Shown here piece by piece: positions 39,365-53,700 of a stretch of DNA of 64,000 nt (positions are counted from its first letter, which is position 1; each line of letters begins with the position of its first letter). This stretch comes from Geothrix sp. 21YS21S-2 (GTDB lineage Bacteria > Acidobacteriota > Holophagae > Holophagales > Holophagaceae). The stretch is taken from contig NZ_CP132910.1 of assembly GCF_030846775.1 (NCBI RefSeq), forward strand, positions 3,661,001 through 3,725,000, read 5' to 3'. A program made the position numbers and the translations under genes. The notes beneath the pieces were generated by a model. That model was not told the origin of the DNA, did no database searches, and was given only the letters and a program-made list of their open reading frames with translations.

Positions 39365-40444
39365 ATGCGGAAAGCACTTCTCTTCATCCTGGCCGCGTCG
39401 GCGGTCGGCCTCATGGCCCAGGAGGGGCAGTCCTACGGCACCATCCAGGGCGGCGCGGCCTTCCGGAAGGTCTCGAACTACTTCAACGACGGCGCCACCT
39501 TCGGCCTGGGGGCGGGGCACTGGTTCTCCGACACCTGGTCGCTGGACCTGAAGGCGCTGCGCACCAACCAGGACATCCGCGTGACGAATACGGGGACCCA
39601 TGAGTACCAGGGCCTGGTGTCGGCGCTCTACAACCTCAATCCCGGCGCGCCCAACTGGTACCCCTACCTGGCCGCGGGCACGGGCATGACCCGCCTGCAC
39701 CCGCCGCTGGCGGACGGCGACAAGAACAAGATCAACTACCACGCGGGCGTGGGCCTCATGGTGCACCTGACGGAGCGGGTCATCTTCCAGGGGGATCTCA
39801 AGGCCCTGCGGGTCAACACCAACGGCGGCCATTCCAGCGAGGTGCTCGCGCTGGCGGGCATCGGCTACACGTGGGGAGGCCGCAAGGCCGCGCCTGCCCT
39901 TCCGCCGCCTCCGCCCCCCGCCCCCGCGCCGGTGGCCAAGCCCGAACCGCCGCCGCCCCCGCCCCCGCCCCCGGTTCCCGAACCCCCCAAGGAGGAGATC
40001 AAGCCCGTCGCGCCTCCCCCGCCGCCCCCTCCTCCTCCGCCACCCCCGCCGGCGAAGATCGTGCTGGATGAGGCGATGCTGCACTTCGCCAACGGCAAGG
40101 TGGACATCGACGCCGAAGGCGCCGCCGCCGTGGCCAAGGTGGCCGAGGGCCTCAAGGCCTACCCCGGCGAGTACACGCTGGTGGTGAGCGGCCACACCTC
40201 CTCGGTGGGCGGCAAGGCCCTGAACACGTCCCTGGGCAAGCGCCGCGCGGACGCCGTGGCGAAGATCCTCGTGGCCGGCGGGATTCCCGCAGCCCGGATC
40301 ACCACCGTGGGCGTGGGCCCCGACAAGCCCATCGCCGACAACAAGACCAAGGAAGGCCAGGCCAAGAACCGCCGCGTGGAGATCGACGTCAAGGTCGCCG
40401 ACGCCCAGGTCGAGGTCCGCAAGCAGGAGACCAAGGTCCAGTAG
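39365..40444 (+). CDS. OmpA-family protein: N-terminal barrel, Pro-rich linker, peptidoglycan-binding domain
   Basis: 359 residues. Signal peptide at residues 1-19 (ending LMAQ), an eight-strand-type barrel of about 155 residues, then a long proline-rich linker with runs of six to ten prolines (about 180-232). The OmpA_C domain follows, with VVSGHTSSVGG, LGKRRADAVAKIL and the NRRVEIDV end. Links the outer membrane to peptidoglycan. The Pro tract is GC-only and may be slippage-prone. Confidence 0.93.
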   Translation: MRKALLFILAASAVGLMAQEGQSYGTIQGGAAFRKVSNYFNDGATFGLGAGHWFSDTWSLDLKALRTNQDIRVTNTGTHEYQGLVSALYNLNPGAPNWYPYLAAGTGMTRLHPPLADGDKNKINYHAGVGLMVHLTERVIFQGDLKALRVNTNGGHSSEVLALAGIGYTWGGRKAAPALPPPPPPAPAPVAKPEPPPPPPPPPVPEPPKEEIKPVAPPPPPPPPPPPPPAKIVLDEAMLHFANGKVDIDAEGAAAVAKVAEGLKAYPGEYTLVVSGHTSSVGGKALNTSLGKRRADAVAKILVAGGIPAARITTVGVGPDKPIADNKTKEGQAKNRRVEIDVKVADAQVEVRKQETKVQ

Positions 40445-40471
40445 GTAATCCACCGTATGGGCACGTGAAGG

Positions 40472-40529
40472 GGCGGGATCCAGACTGATACCGGAAGCTG
40501 TTCCAATCTCCGGGTCCCTGGATCCCGCC
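40472..40529. repeat. Long intergenic hairpin downstream of the OmpA-family gene
   Basis: GGCGGGATCCAG (40472-40483) pairs perfectly with CTGGATCCCGCC (40518-40529); within it ACCGGA pairs with TCCGGGT. No T run follows. It may act as a terminator or RNA stabiliser before the Cache gene. Confidence 0.6.
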
Positions 40530-40546
40530 TCTCACTGGATTGAACC

Positions 40547-40996
40547 ATGCGCTTTGCCGCCCCCCTCCTCGCCCTCACCTGCCTGGTCGCGAACGCCCAG
40601 ACCTCCGAACGGACCCAGGCCGAACGCATCGTCCAGAAGGCCATCGCCTACGCCAGGCAGGACGGCATGGACAAGCTGATCCTGCAGACCAACCTGCCGC
40701 ACGGCATCTTCCACGTGGGGAGCGGCAGCGACCTGTACCTCTTCGTGTACGACCTGAAGGGGGTCGCCAAGGCCAACGGGTTCCAGTCCGAGCTGGTGGG
40801 CACCAGCCGATGGGACGTGAAGGACGCCAAGGGCCTCTACCAGGTGCGGGAGTTCATCAAGGTGGCCCGGACCAAGGGCAGAGGCTGGGTTGACTACCAC
40901 TTCGTGAACCCCATCACCCGGAAGGTGGAACCCAAGGCGACCTACGTGGAAGCCCACGAAGGCTTCGTCTTCTGCTGCGGCAGCTACCGGAACTAG
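40547..40996 (+). CDS. Secreted single-Cache-domain protein
   Basis: 149 residues. Signal peptide at 1-17 (ending VANA), one long helix (about 20-40), then the single Cache fold: YLFVYDLKGVAKAN, SRWDVKDAKGLYQV and GWVDYHFVNPITRKVEPKATYV, ending with FCCGSY. Such domains bind small ligands such as acetate or propionate; here it is not joined to a kinase or chemoreceptor, so it is a free periplasmic binding protein. Confidence 0.8.
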   Translation: MRFAAPLLALTCLVANAQTSERTQAERIVQKAIAYARQDGMDKLILQTNLPHGIFHVGSGSDLYLFVYDLKGVAKANGFQSELVGTSRWDVKDAKGLYQVREFIKVARTKGRGWVDYHFVNPITRKVEPKATYVEAHEGFVFCCGSYRN

Positions 40997-41084
40997 GAGC
41001 GGACGGAAGTCCCCTCCCTTTGCGTAGCGGGGGATGGCTTTCCAGCCGAGCCTCCTGGGTATTCTGAGCGTGGAGGTTCCATCC

Positions 41085-41522
41085 ATGACCAAGATCCTTG
41101 TGCTCCACGGCGCCGGCATGAACATGCGCGGAAAGGTCCAGCTCGAGACCTTCGGCCCCATGACCCTGCCGGACTACGACGCGAAGATCCGCGGCTACGC
41201 GGCGGAGCTGGACGTGGCGGTGGAGATCTTCCATTCCAACATCGAAGGCGAGGTCATCAACCGCATCTACGACGCCTGCGGCGAGGGCTTCGACGCCGCC
41301 ATCTTCAACCCCGCCGGCTTCGGCACGGGGTATCCCGCGCTGGTGGCGGCGCTCTCGCAGGCGAACTTCCCGGTGATCGAAGTGCACATCAGCAACCCGA
41401 TCCGGAGGGGGCCGGCGACCCAGACGGCGGCGGTGAGCCTCGGGGTGGTGGCGGGGTTCGGGGTGGCGGGATATGAATTGGCACTCAGGGGCATCTGCGG
41501 TCATCTGACAACCCGAGCCTGA
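41085..41522 (+). CDS. AroQ-like (type II dehydroquinase) fold protein with altered active site
   Basis: 145 residues, the length of type II 3-dehydroquinate dehydratase, and similar along its whole length: ILVLHGAGMNMRG, IFHSNIEGEVINRIYDA, FNPAGFG, VIEVHISNPIRRG, GVVAGFGVAGYELAL. But the catalytic Arg-x-x-x-x-Tyr of the flexible loop (usual REPxxYG) reads VQLETFG, so both Arg and Tyr are replaced. Asn75 and His101 remain; the usual YTH reads FGT. So it probably does not dehydrate dehydroquinate at normal rates. ATG 41085 has SD GGAGG. Stand-alone gene. Confidence 0.75.
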   Translation: MTKILVLHGAGMNMRGKVQLETFGPMTLPDYDAKIRGYAAELDVAVEIFHSNIEGEVINRIYDACGEGFDAAIFNPAGFGTGYPALVAALSQANFPVIEVHISNPIRRGPATQTAAVSLGVVAGFGVAGYELALRGICGHLTTRA

Positions 41523-41536
41523 ACTGCATTCATCAT

Positions 41537-41572
41537 CTTTTCTCGCCGAGGATCGCCGGGAAAAGATTAAAT
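41537..41572. repeat. Fragment of the CCGAGG repeat element
   Basis: TCTTTTC (41539-41545) pairs with GAAAAGA (41562-41568) around tcgccgaggatcgccgg. It matches only the end pieces of the 137-bp elements (right end reads cgccgggaaaag, as at 57.85 kb). Lies between the AroQ-like gene and gltD, which converge. Confidence 0.6.
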
Positions 41573-41575
41573 GAG

Positions 41576-42978
41576 TCATTTCATCATTTTCAAATGGGCG
41601 TTCACGGCCTTGGCCGCCTTGCGTCCGTCGGCGATGGCGTGCACCACGAGGCTCTGGCCGCGGGCCTGGTCCCCGGCGGCGAAGATCCCTTCCACGCTGG
41701 CCTGGAAGTTGGACGTCCGGACGTTGCCGCGCGGGTCCATCTCCACGCCCAGCTGCTCCAGGAGGCCCTCCCGTTCCGAGCCGGTGAAGCCCATGGCCAG
41801 CAGGACAAGTTCGCAGGGGAGCTCGAACTCGGTGCCGGGAATGGGCGTGAAGGTGGGCGCGGGGCCCACGCGCACGGCGGCCAGGGCGCGCAGGCCGCCC
41901 TTGCCGTCGTCCAGGAAGGCGGTGGTGGCGATGCCCCAGTCCCGCTCGCCGCCCTCCTCCTGGGAGGAGGAGGTGCGAAGCACCTGGGGCCACGCGGGCC
42001 AGGGGTTGGCGGCGTCGCGGGTGGCGGGGGGCCTGGGGAGCAGCTCGAGCTGGTGGATGCGGGCGGCCCCTTGGCGGATGGAGGTGCCCAGGCAGTCGGA
42101 GCCGGTGTCGCCGCCGCCGATGACGACCACGCGCTTGCCGGTGGCCAGGATCGGGTCCGCCGGGGTCTCGCCGGCCACGCGGCGGTTGGCCTGGGCCAGG
42201 AAGTCCATGGCGAAGTGCACGCCGCGCAGCGCCCGGCCCGGCACGGGGAGGTCCCGGGGCCTGCGGGCGCCGCCGCAGAGGAGGACGGCGTCGAAGCTCC
42301 TGCGCAGCTCCGCTCCGTCCACGTCCTTACCGGCGTGGACGCCGGTGCGGAAGACCACGCCCTCGGCCTCCATCTGGGCCACGCGGCGGTCGATGAGGGT
42401 CTTCTCAAGCTTGAAGTCGGGAATGCCGTAGCGCAGGAGCCCGCCGACGCGGTCGTCCCTCTCGAAGACCGTGACGGCGTGGCCCTTGCGGGCCAGCTGC
42501 TGGGCCGCGGCCAGGCCCGCGGGGCCCGAGCCGATGACGGCCACGGTGCGCCCGGAGCGCGCCCGGGCGGGACGGGGCAGGATCGCCCCCGCATCCCAGG
42601 CGCGGTCGACGATGCTGCGCTCGATGTCCTTGATGGTCACCGGGTGGTCCTCGAGGTTGAGGGTGCAGGAGGCCTCGCAGGGGGCGGGGCACACCCGGCC
42701 CGTGAACTCGGGAAAATTGTTGGTGGAGTGGAGGATGGCGAGCGCGAGGTCCGGGTGGTCCCGGTACACGTGGTCGTTGAACTCGGGGATCACGTTGCCC
42801 AGGGGGCAGCCGCCGTGGCAGAAGGGGATGCCGCACTCCATGCAGCGGGAGGCCTGGTCCTTGAGCAGGGGCAGGGGGGTCAGGAGCTCGAACTCGCTCC
42901 AGTCCTTGACGCGCTCGGCCACGGGGCGCTTGCCGTGTTCCAGGCGGGAGACTTCGAGGAAGCCGCGGACGTTGCCCA

Positions 42979-42979
<1 letters not shown>
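41576..42979 (-). CDS. gltD: Glutamate synthase (NADPH) small subunit
   Basis: 467 residues. N-terminal iron-sulfur region [17 protein letters not shown] and [12 protein letters not shown] site [19 protein letters not shown] site [15 protein letters not shown]-terminal [15 protein letters not shown]. Feeds electrons from NADPH to GltB, which makes two glutamates from glutamine and 2-oxoglutarate. ATG 42979 overlaps the gltB stop by one base (TGATG). Confidence 0.95.
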
Positions 42980-47490
<4,511 letters not shown>

Positions 47491-47740
47491 TTCGATTTCC
47501 TCGGGTGTAGCCGTGCGGAGGCCGGATGGCCCCGTTCATGCTGCATGGCTCAACCGTAGCAAGGTGCCGGAGGCATGAACCGGTTATTTGTAAAGGTTAT
47601 AGCTGGATTCGGACATCGAACGCGACCCGGATCGGTTAATATAAAAAATGGTTATTTTGATATAAAAAATACAAAATGAAAAATAAAAATCATGTAAATA
47701 ATGCCAAATTCGATGAGAATTAGCCACCAAGGAGGGGCTC
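47491..47740. promoter_or_regulatory. Divergent gltBD/amt control region, AT-rich on the amt side
   Basis: The half nearest amt (about 47630-47705) is nearly all A and T, with runs such as TATAAAAAATG, unlike the GC-rich surroundings; A/T tracts of this kind act as UP elements or protein-bending sites. I looked for the sigma-54 pattern GG-N10-GC on both strands and found no good match. Confidence 0.5.
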
Positions 47741-49027
47741 GTGAACGCTGCCGACACCGCCTGGATACTTGTCTCCACCGCCCTGGTCCTGCTGATGACG
47801 CCGGCCCTGGCCTTCTTCTACGGGGGCCTGGTCCGCGCCAAGAACGCCCTCAACACCATGATGATGAGCCTGGTGTCCCTGGGCTGCGTGGGGGTGGCGT
47901 GGTTCCTCCTGGGCTACTCCCTGGCCTTCGGCCCGGGCAGCCAGGCGCTGGGGGACCTCTCCTTCGTCCTGCTGCGCGGCGTGGGCCTGGACTGCGCTCC
48001 GGGGGCAACCATCCCCAGGCTTCTGTTCATGGCCTACCAGGGCACCTTCGCCATCATCACCGCGGCCCTCATCTCGGGCGCGGTGGTCGAGCGCATGAAG
48101 TTCCTGGCCTACGCCGTCTTCATCACGCTCTGGAGCCTGGTGGCGTACGGCACCGTGGCCCACTGGGTGTGGGGCGGGGGCTGGCTGGCCCGCATGGGGG
48201 CCCTCGACTTCGCCGGGGGCACCGTGGTTCACATCACCGCGGCCACCGCGGCGCTGGTGGCCGCGACCTTCCTGGGTCCCCGCAAGGACTTCGCGCGCCA
48301 GGCCATCCTGCCCCACAACGTGCCCTTCACGATCCTGGGGGCCGGGCTGCTGTGGTTCGGGTGGTTCGGCTTCAACGGCGGCAGCGCCCTGGCGGTGAAC
48401 GGCCAGGCCGTGCTGGCCTTCGTGAACACCCTCGCGGCCCCCGCGGCCACCCTGCTGGTGTGGATGGGCCTGGACCTGGCGCGCTCGGGCAAGGCCACGG
48501 CCGCCGGCGGCGCCACGGGCATCGTGGTGGGCCTGGTGGCCATCACCCCCGCGGCGGGCTACGTGTCGCCGGTGTCGGCCCTGCTCATCGGAGGCCTGGC
48601 GGCGGTGCCCAGCCACTTCGCCATCCTCTGGCGCGCCCGCACGCGCCTGGACGATTCCCTCGACGTGGTGGCCGCCCACGGCCTGGGGGGCACCGTGGGC
48701 GCGCTGCTCACCGGGGTCTTCGCCGACCGGGCCTGGGGCGCGCCGGTGAACGGCCTGCTCCACGGGAACCCGAGGCAGTTCCTCGTGCAGGGCCTGGCGG
48801 TGCTGGCCACCGTGGCCTTCACGGCCCTGGCCACCCTCGCCCTCCTCAAGCTGGTGGCCTTGTTCGCCGCCCTGAAGGCCACGCCCGCCGAGGAGGGCCA
48901 GGGCCTGGACTTCAGCCAGCACGGCGAGGAGGCCTATGCGTCGGGCGACGGCGCCCTGCTGCTGCTGCCCGATGTCCGGGCGCGCGTCGAGATCAGCCTT
49001 CTGCCTTCCGAAGGAGCCGTCCATTGA
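47741..49027 (+). CDS. amt: Ammonium transporter
   Basis: 428 residues with 11 TM segments. Amt signatures: ALAFFYGGLVRAKNALNTMMM near the start, GGTVVHITAATAAL with one conserved pore His, WFGWFGFNGGSAL, and VAAHGLGGTVGALLTG with the second. Starts at GTG 47741, SD GGAGGGG. The 3' end overlaps the PII start, the usual amt-glnK pairing. Confidence 0.95.
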   Translation: MNAADTAWILVSTALVLLMTPALAFFYGGLVRAKNALNTMMMSLVSLGCVGVAWFLLGYSLAFGPGSQALGDLSFVLLRGVGLDCAPGATIPRLLFMAYQGTFAIITAALISGAVVERMKFLAYAVFITLWSLVAYGTVAHWVWGGGWLARMGALDFAGGTVVHITAATAALVAATFLGPRKDFARQAILPHNVPFTILGAGLLWFGWFGFNGGSALAVNGQAVLAFVNTLAAPAATLLVWMGLDLARSGKATAAGGATGIVVGLVAITPAAGYVSPVSALLIGGLAAVPSHFAILWRARTRLDDSLDVVAAHGLGGTVGALLTGVFADRAWGAPVNGLLHGNPRQFLVQGLAVLATVAFTALATLALLKLVALFAALKATPAEEGQGLDFSQHGEEAYASGDGALLLLPDVRARVEISLLPSEGAVH

Positions 49028-49398
49028 AACTCATCATCGCCTTCATCCGCCCCGAAAAGCTCACCGACGTGCTGGAGTCGCTGTACCGCCTGGACGTGAA
49101 GGGCTTCACCGTCACGAGGGTCCAGGGCCATGGCGGAGAGACCGAGCGCGTGGAGACCTACCGCGGCGCCACCGTGAAGATGGAGCTCTCGGACAAGGTC
49201 CGCCTCGAGATCGGCGTCTCCAACCCCTTCGTGGAACCCACCGTGAAGGCCATCCTCCGCAGCGCCCGCACGGGTGAGGTGGGCGACGGGAAGGTGATGG
49301 TGGTGCCCCTGGAACAGGTGTACCGCATCCGCACCGGCGAGGAGGACCGCGCGGCGGTGACGCCCGTGGGCGTGGATCCCCATCTGGAGTCCTTCTAG
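49024..49398 (+). CDS. P-II nitrogen regulatory protein lacking the uridylylation tyrosine
   Basis: 124 residues with full PII architecture: KLIIAFIRPEKL, T-loop, then ARTGEVGDGKVMV and YRIRTGEEDRAAV. Tyr46 is present (ETYRGA) but position 51 is Val, not the Tyr that GlnD modifies; the first T-loop half also differs (GGETERVE). About 12 extra C-terminal residues. The TTG start at 49024 overlaps the amt stop (ATTGA), with AGGAG upstream, so it is coupled to amt. Regulation probably by ATP/ADP/2-oxoglutarate alone. Confidence 0.92.
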   Translation: MKLIIAFIRPEKLTDVLESLYRLDVKGFTVTRVQGHGGETERVETYRGATVKMELSDKVRLEIGVSNPFVEPTVKAILRSARTGEVGDGKVMVVPLEQVYRIRTGEEDRAAVTPVGVDPHLESF

Positions 49399-49425
49399 GT
49401 CACAATGGGGCCTGGAGGGCGATCC

Positions 49426-50472
49426 GTGCGAATCGGCATTCTGGGCTACGGGAAGTTCGGCCAGGCCCTCGGCGGGCTCCTGGAGCAGGGGGGCTGCGCC
49501 TTCCGGGCCCTGGATCCCGTCGCCTCCGTGCCCGCGGAGGTCCGCGCCCCGAGCCTGGAGGCCCTGGTCGAAGGCTCGGACATCCTCGCCCTCGCCGTGC
49601 CCGTGGGAGCCCTGCCCGAGGCCCTGGACCGGGTGGCGCCCCGGGTGGGGCCCGGGCAGATCGTCTTCGACGTGGCCAGCGTCAAGGTGCTCCCCGCGAA
49701 ATGGATGGCCGAGCGGCTCAAGGGGCCGCACGTGGGCGTCCACCCGCTGTTCGGGCCCGTGAGCCTCGCCCGGGCCGAGCGGCCCCTGCGCACCGTGGTG
49801 TGCGCCGTCCCCGGGTTCCAGGGCGCGGCGGACCAGGTGGCCGCGCTCTTCCGGAACCTGGGCTGCGAGGTGCTGGAGCAGAGCGCGGAGGACCACGACC
49901 GGCTCATGGCCAGCACCCACGCCCTCACCTTCTTCCTGGCCAAGGGCCTGCTGGAGATGGGCGCGGGGGCGGACCTGCCCTTCGCCCCGCCCTCCTTCCA
50001 CGCCATCCAGCGCACCCTGGACGCGGTGCGGGAGGACGCCAGCCATCTCTTCACGTCCATCCAGAACCTCAACCCCTTCGCCGGGGACGCCCGGTCCAGG
50101 CTGCTCCAGGCCCTGCAGGCCATCGACGCGGGACTGGCCGGGCCCGGGGGCGGGGACGAGGTGCCGCCCCTGCTGTCGATGCCCGACCTGGGTCAGCGGT
50201 CCCCGGCCCTGGTGGAGGCCCGGGCGATGATCGACGACCTGGACCGCGAGCTGGTGGAGCTCCTGGCCCGCCGCGCCGAGCTGAGCCGCCGGGCCGGCCG
50301 GGCCAAGGCGGTGCTGGGCGCCCCCGTGCTGGATCCGGGCCGGGAGGCGTCGCTCATGCGGGACCGGAGGGCCTGGGCCCAGGCCGATGGCCTCGACCCG
50401 GAGGTGGTGGAGGGGGTCTTCCAGGCCATCCTCAGGGCCAGCCGCCGGGTGCAGGGACCGGGAGGCGCCTGA
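49426..50472 (+). CDS. tyrA: TyrA (prephenate/arogenate dehydrogenase) fused to C-terminal chorismate mutase
   Basis: 348 residues. N-terminal NAD(P) fold VRIGILGYGKFG, catalytic His in VGVHPLFGP and a His in ASTHALTFFLAKG. From about residue 262 a short AroQ-type chorismate mutase helix bundle follows (MIDDLDRELVELLARRAELSRRAGRAK, then GREASLMRDR and EGVFQAIL). The order is the reverse of the E. coli T-protein, whose mutase is N-terminal. GTG 49426 has GGAGG upstream; the GTG-start dehydrogenase motif fits. Makes tyrosine precursor from chorismate. Confidence 0.85.
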   Translation: MRIGILGYGKFGQALGGLLEQGGCAFRALDPVASVPAEVRAPSLEALVEGSDILALAVPVGALPEALDRVAPRVGPGQIVFDVASVKVLPAKWMAERLKGPHVGVHPLFGPVSLARAERPLRTVVCAVPGFQGAADQVAALFRNLGCEVLEQSAEDHDRLMASTHALTFFLAKGLLEMGAGADLPFAPPSFHAIQRTLDAVREDASHLFTSIQNLNPFAGDARSRLLQALQAIDAGLAGPGGGDEVPPLLSMPDLGQRSPALVEARAMIDDLDRELVELLARRAELSRRAGRAKAVLGAPVLDPGREASLMRDRRAWAQADGLDPEVVEGVFQAILRASRRVQGPGGA

Positions 50473-50661
50473 TGCGGCGCCCGGATCCCCCGCTGCCCAT
50501 GCCGGGCGATCAATCTGGCCAATGGCAGGGACACTACCACATGCAAGGTTCATGTCGATGCCGCCCGGCGCCTCTACACCCCGCGCTACGGCTGCGGCGA
50601 GTGCCAGACCGGCGTCGCCTGCGAGGCGCGGATCCCGCCCCGGACCCGGAAGGGGGCGTGA
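50473..50661 (+). pseudogene. Cys-rich, ferredoxin-like fragment without start codon
   Basis: Immediately after the tyrA TGA and in the same frame, 62 codons remain open and read as protein: CKVHVDAARRLYTPRYGCGECQTGV, then ACEARIPPR. The cysteines (GCGECQTGVAC) look metal-binding. No ATG, GTG or TTG is available in this frame, so it is a gene remnant, a frameshifted gene, a non-canonical start, or a readthrough extension. A 76-residue ATG frame (from 50472) in another phase looks less protein-like. Confidence 0.4.
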
Positions 50662-50752
50662 TTGAAATCTCCATCAACCGCCACGGGAAAACGATAACCT
50701 AGGCCACGAACCCGGAATCCCGATTCGACATCCGCGGTGGGAGATTCGATCC

Positions 50753-53700
50753 ATGGCCTCCCGTTCTCCAGAGAAATGGCGTCCGCCGGCACTCCTCATC
50801 GTCCTGGCGGGGCTCCTGGTTGCGGGCATCGCGGTGGGGGCCGTCCGGCATGTCCGCACCCTGTGGAACCTGGAGCGGGCCAAGGCGGAGAGCCACCTCT
50901 CCACCGTGGGGGCGCTGAAGGCCAGCGAGATCGCCCTCTGGCGCGAGGAGCGGCTGACGGACGCCTCGACCCTCTCGCGCATCTCCGCCTTCACCCGCCT
51001 GATGGGACCGGCGGAGGGTTCAGGTCTTCCGGATGCCACGCCGCTGCTCGAGGACTGGCTCAGGGAGCAGAGCCAGTACGACGAGATGCGCCTGCTGGAC
51101 ACCCGGGGCGAGGAGCGCCTGGCGATACCCCCGGGGCGGCCGCCCCTTCCCGGCGGCCTGAAACGCGAGGCACGGGAAGCCCTCGCCGACGGCCGCCCGC
51201 GCTTCCTGGATCTCTCCCGGGACGCGGACGGTCCGGGCATCCACATGCATCTCCTCATCCCCGTGCTGGACGCCAGGCGGATGGGACGGACGCTTGGTCT
51301 GTTCCTGCTGCGCATCGACCCCACCCGGACCCTCTATCCCATCGTCCTGCGCTGGCCCACCCCCTCGGCGTCCGCGGAGACCCTGCTGGTGCGGCGGGAG
51401 GGGGAGGAGGCGGTGGTCCTCAACGACATGCGGACCCGCGCCGGGACCGCCCTCACCGAGCGGGTCCCGATGGCGGACCGGACGCGGGCCTCGGTCCTGG
51501 CCATCCTCGGCCGGAAGGGCATCGTGGAGACCCGGAACTACCGGGGCGTGAGGCTCCTGGCGGACGTGCGGCCGATTCCCGCCTCCCCGTGGTTCCTGGT
51601 GGTCCGCGTGAACGAAGGGGAGGCCATGGCCCTGTTCGAGCGGCGGCGGAGGGACACGATCCTCCTGGCGCTCGCCTCGGCCCTCGCGGTGCTGGCCGCG
51701 GCCGCGGCCCACTGGCGGAACGGACGGGCGAATGATTTCCGGGCGCAGCTCGAAGCCGAGCGGCTCCGTCGCGAGGGCGAAACCCGCTTCCGCCATGCCG
51801 TGGAGGAGGTGCCCTTCCCCATGATGATCTTCGCCGAGGACGGCGAGATCCTCATGGTGAGCCGCGTCTTCACGGAGCTGAGCGGCTACTCCCGCGCCGA
51901 GGTCCCGACCCTGGGGAAATGGGCGGAGCTGGCCCACCCCTCCCGCAGGGAGGCCATCCTGGAGATTGCCCGCGACCTCTTCGACCGGCCCCGGCGGGAG
52001 GGCAGCATCGAGTACCCCATCCGGTGCCGGGACGGCTCGACGCGGATCTGGGACTTCTCCTCCGTGTCCCTGGGGCCTCTGGTGGACGGGCGCCGGGCCG
52101 TCATGAGCATGGCCCACGACGTCACGGGCCGCAAGGAGGCCGAAGCCGTGCTGCGGCGCTCCGAGGAGCGCTTCGCCCTCATCTTCAACGCCAGTCCCGA
52201 CGCCATCGCCATCACCCGCCTGGCGGACGGTCTCTACCTGCTGGTGAACGAGCGCTATGTCCAGTTGCTGGGCCGGTCCATGGGCGACGTCCTGGGCCAC
52301 ACCTCCCTCGAACTGGGTGTCTGGGCGGATCCCCGGGACCGGGAACGGTGGGCCGGGGCGCTGGACCGGGAGGGCAGGGTGGACAACCTGGAGCTGGACT
52401 TCCGCAGGGCGGACGGCACGCCTGTCACCTGCCTGGTCTCCACCCGCATCATCACCTGGGACGGGGAACCGGTGCAGCTCTCCATCACGCGGGACATCAC
52501 CGCCCACCGGGAGCTGGAGCTGGCCCTGCGCGAAAGCGAGGCGGAATACCGGCTGCTCTTCGACCGGAGCCTGGACGGGATCATGCTCGCGGCCCCGGAC
52601 GGCGCCATCCTGGACGTCAATCCCGCGGCCTGCGCCATGCTCGGCCGGACGGTGGAGGAGATCCGGGCCGTGGGCCGGGACGGCATCGTCGACATGACCG
52701 ATCCCAGGGTGCCCGTGGCCATCGAGGAACGGGCGCGCACCGGGCGCTGGACCGGCGAGCTGACCTTCCTCCGCCGGGACGGAACGAAATTCCCGTGCGA
52801 GACCGCCTCCGTGCTCTTCATCGACAAGCACGGCCAGACCCGGACCAGCCACATCCTCCGGGACGTCAGCCTCAGGAAGCAGGCGGAGGAGCTCCAGCGC
52901 AAACTCGACGCCGAGATCCAGCAGTCCCACAAGCTCGACAGCCTGGGCAGCCTCGCGGGCGGCGTGGCCCACGACATGAACAACATCCTGGCGGCCATCC
53001 AGGCCGTCATCGAGACCGTCAAGCTGACCCACGCCGGGGACGCCCCCCTGGCCGAGGCCCTGGGCCTCGTGGAGAAGGCCTCCACCCGCGGCCGGGACCT
53101 GGTCATGGGCCTGACCAAGTTCTCCCGCAAGAACCTGCAGCAGCCCGAGGTCCTGGACCTCAACGCCCTGGTGCGGGACGAGCTCGATCTGCTGAACCGC
53201 ACCACCCTGCAGAAATACCGGCTGGTGGCCGATCTCGAGGAAGGGCTCCTCCCCGTTTCGGGCGAGCGCGGCTCCCTCGCCAACCTCCTGATGAACCTCT
53301 GCGTGAACGCCATGGACGCCATGCCCGAGGGCGGCACCCTCGTCCTGCGCACAAGGAACCTGCCCGGGGCCCAGGTGGAGGTCGCCGTGGAGGACACCGG
53401 CACCGGCATGCCTCCCGAGGTGGCGGCCCGGGCCATGGACCCCTTCTTCTCCACCAAGGCCATCGGCAAGGGCACGGGGCTGGGCCTGGCCATGGCCTAC
53501 GCCACCGCCAAGGCCCACGGGGGGACCCTGGCCATCCGCAGCGAGAAGGGCCGGGGCACCACCGTCAGCCTGCGCCTGCCCGCGGCCGCCGGGGACGTCG
53601 CCCCCTTGCAGGGTCCGCCGGGCCCGGCGCCCGGGGAGGCCCCCCTGAACGTGCTGCTGGTGGACGATGACGACCTCATCCGGGCCGCGGTGCCCAGCAT

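Noticed and set aside
47491-47740. Sigma-54 promoters for gltBD or amt
   Set aside because: The closest match (GGCACCTTGC on the minus strand) has the wrong GG-to-GC spacing.
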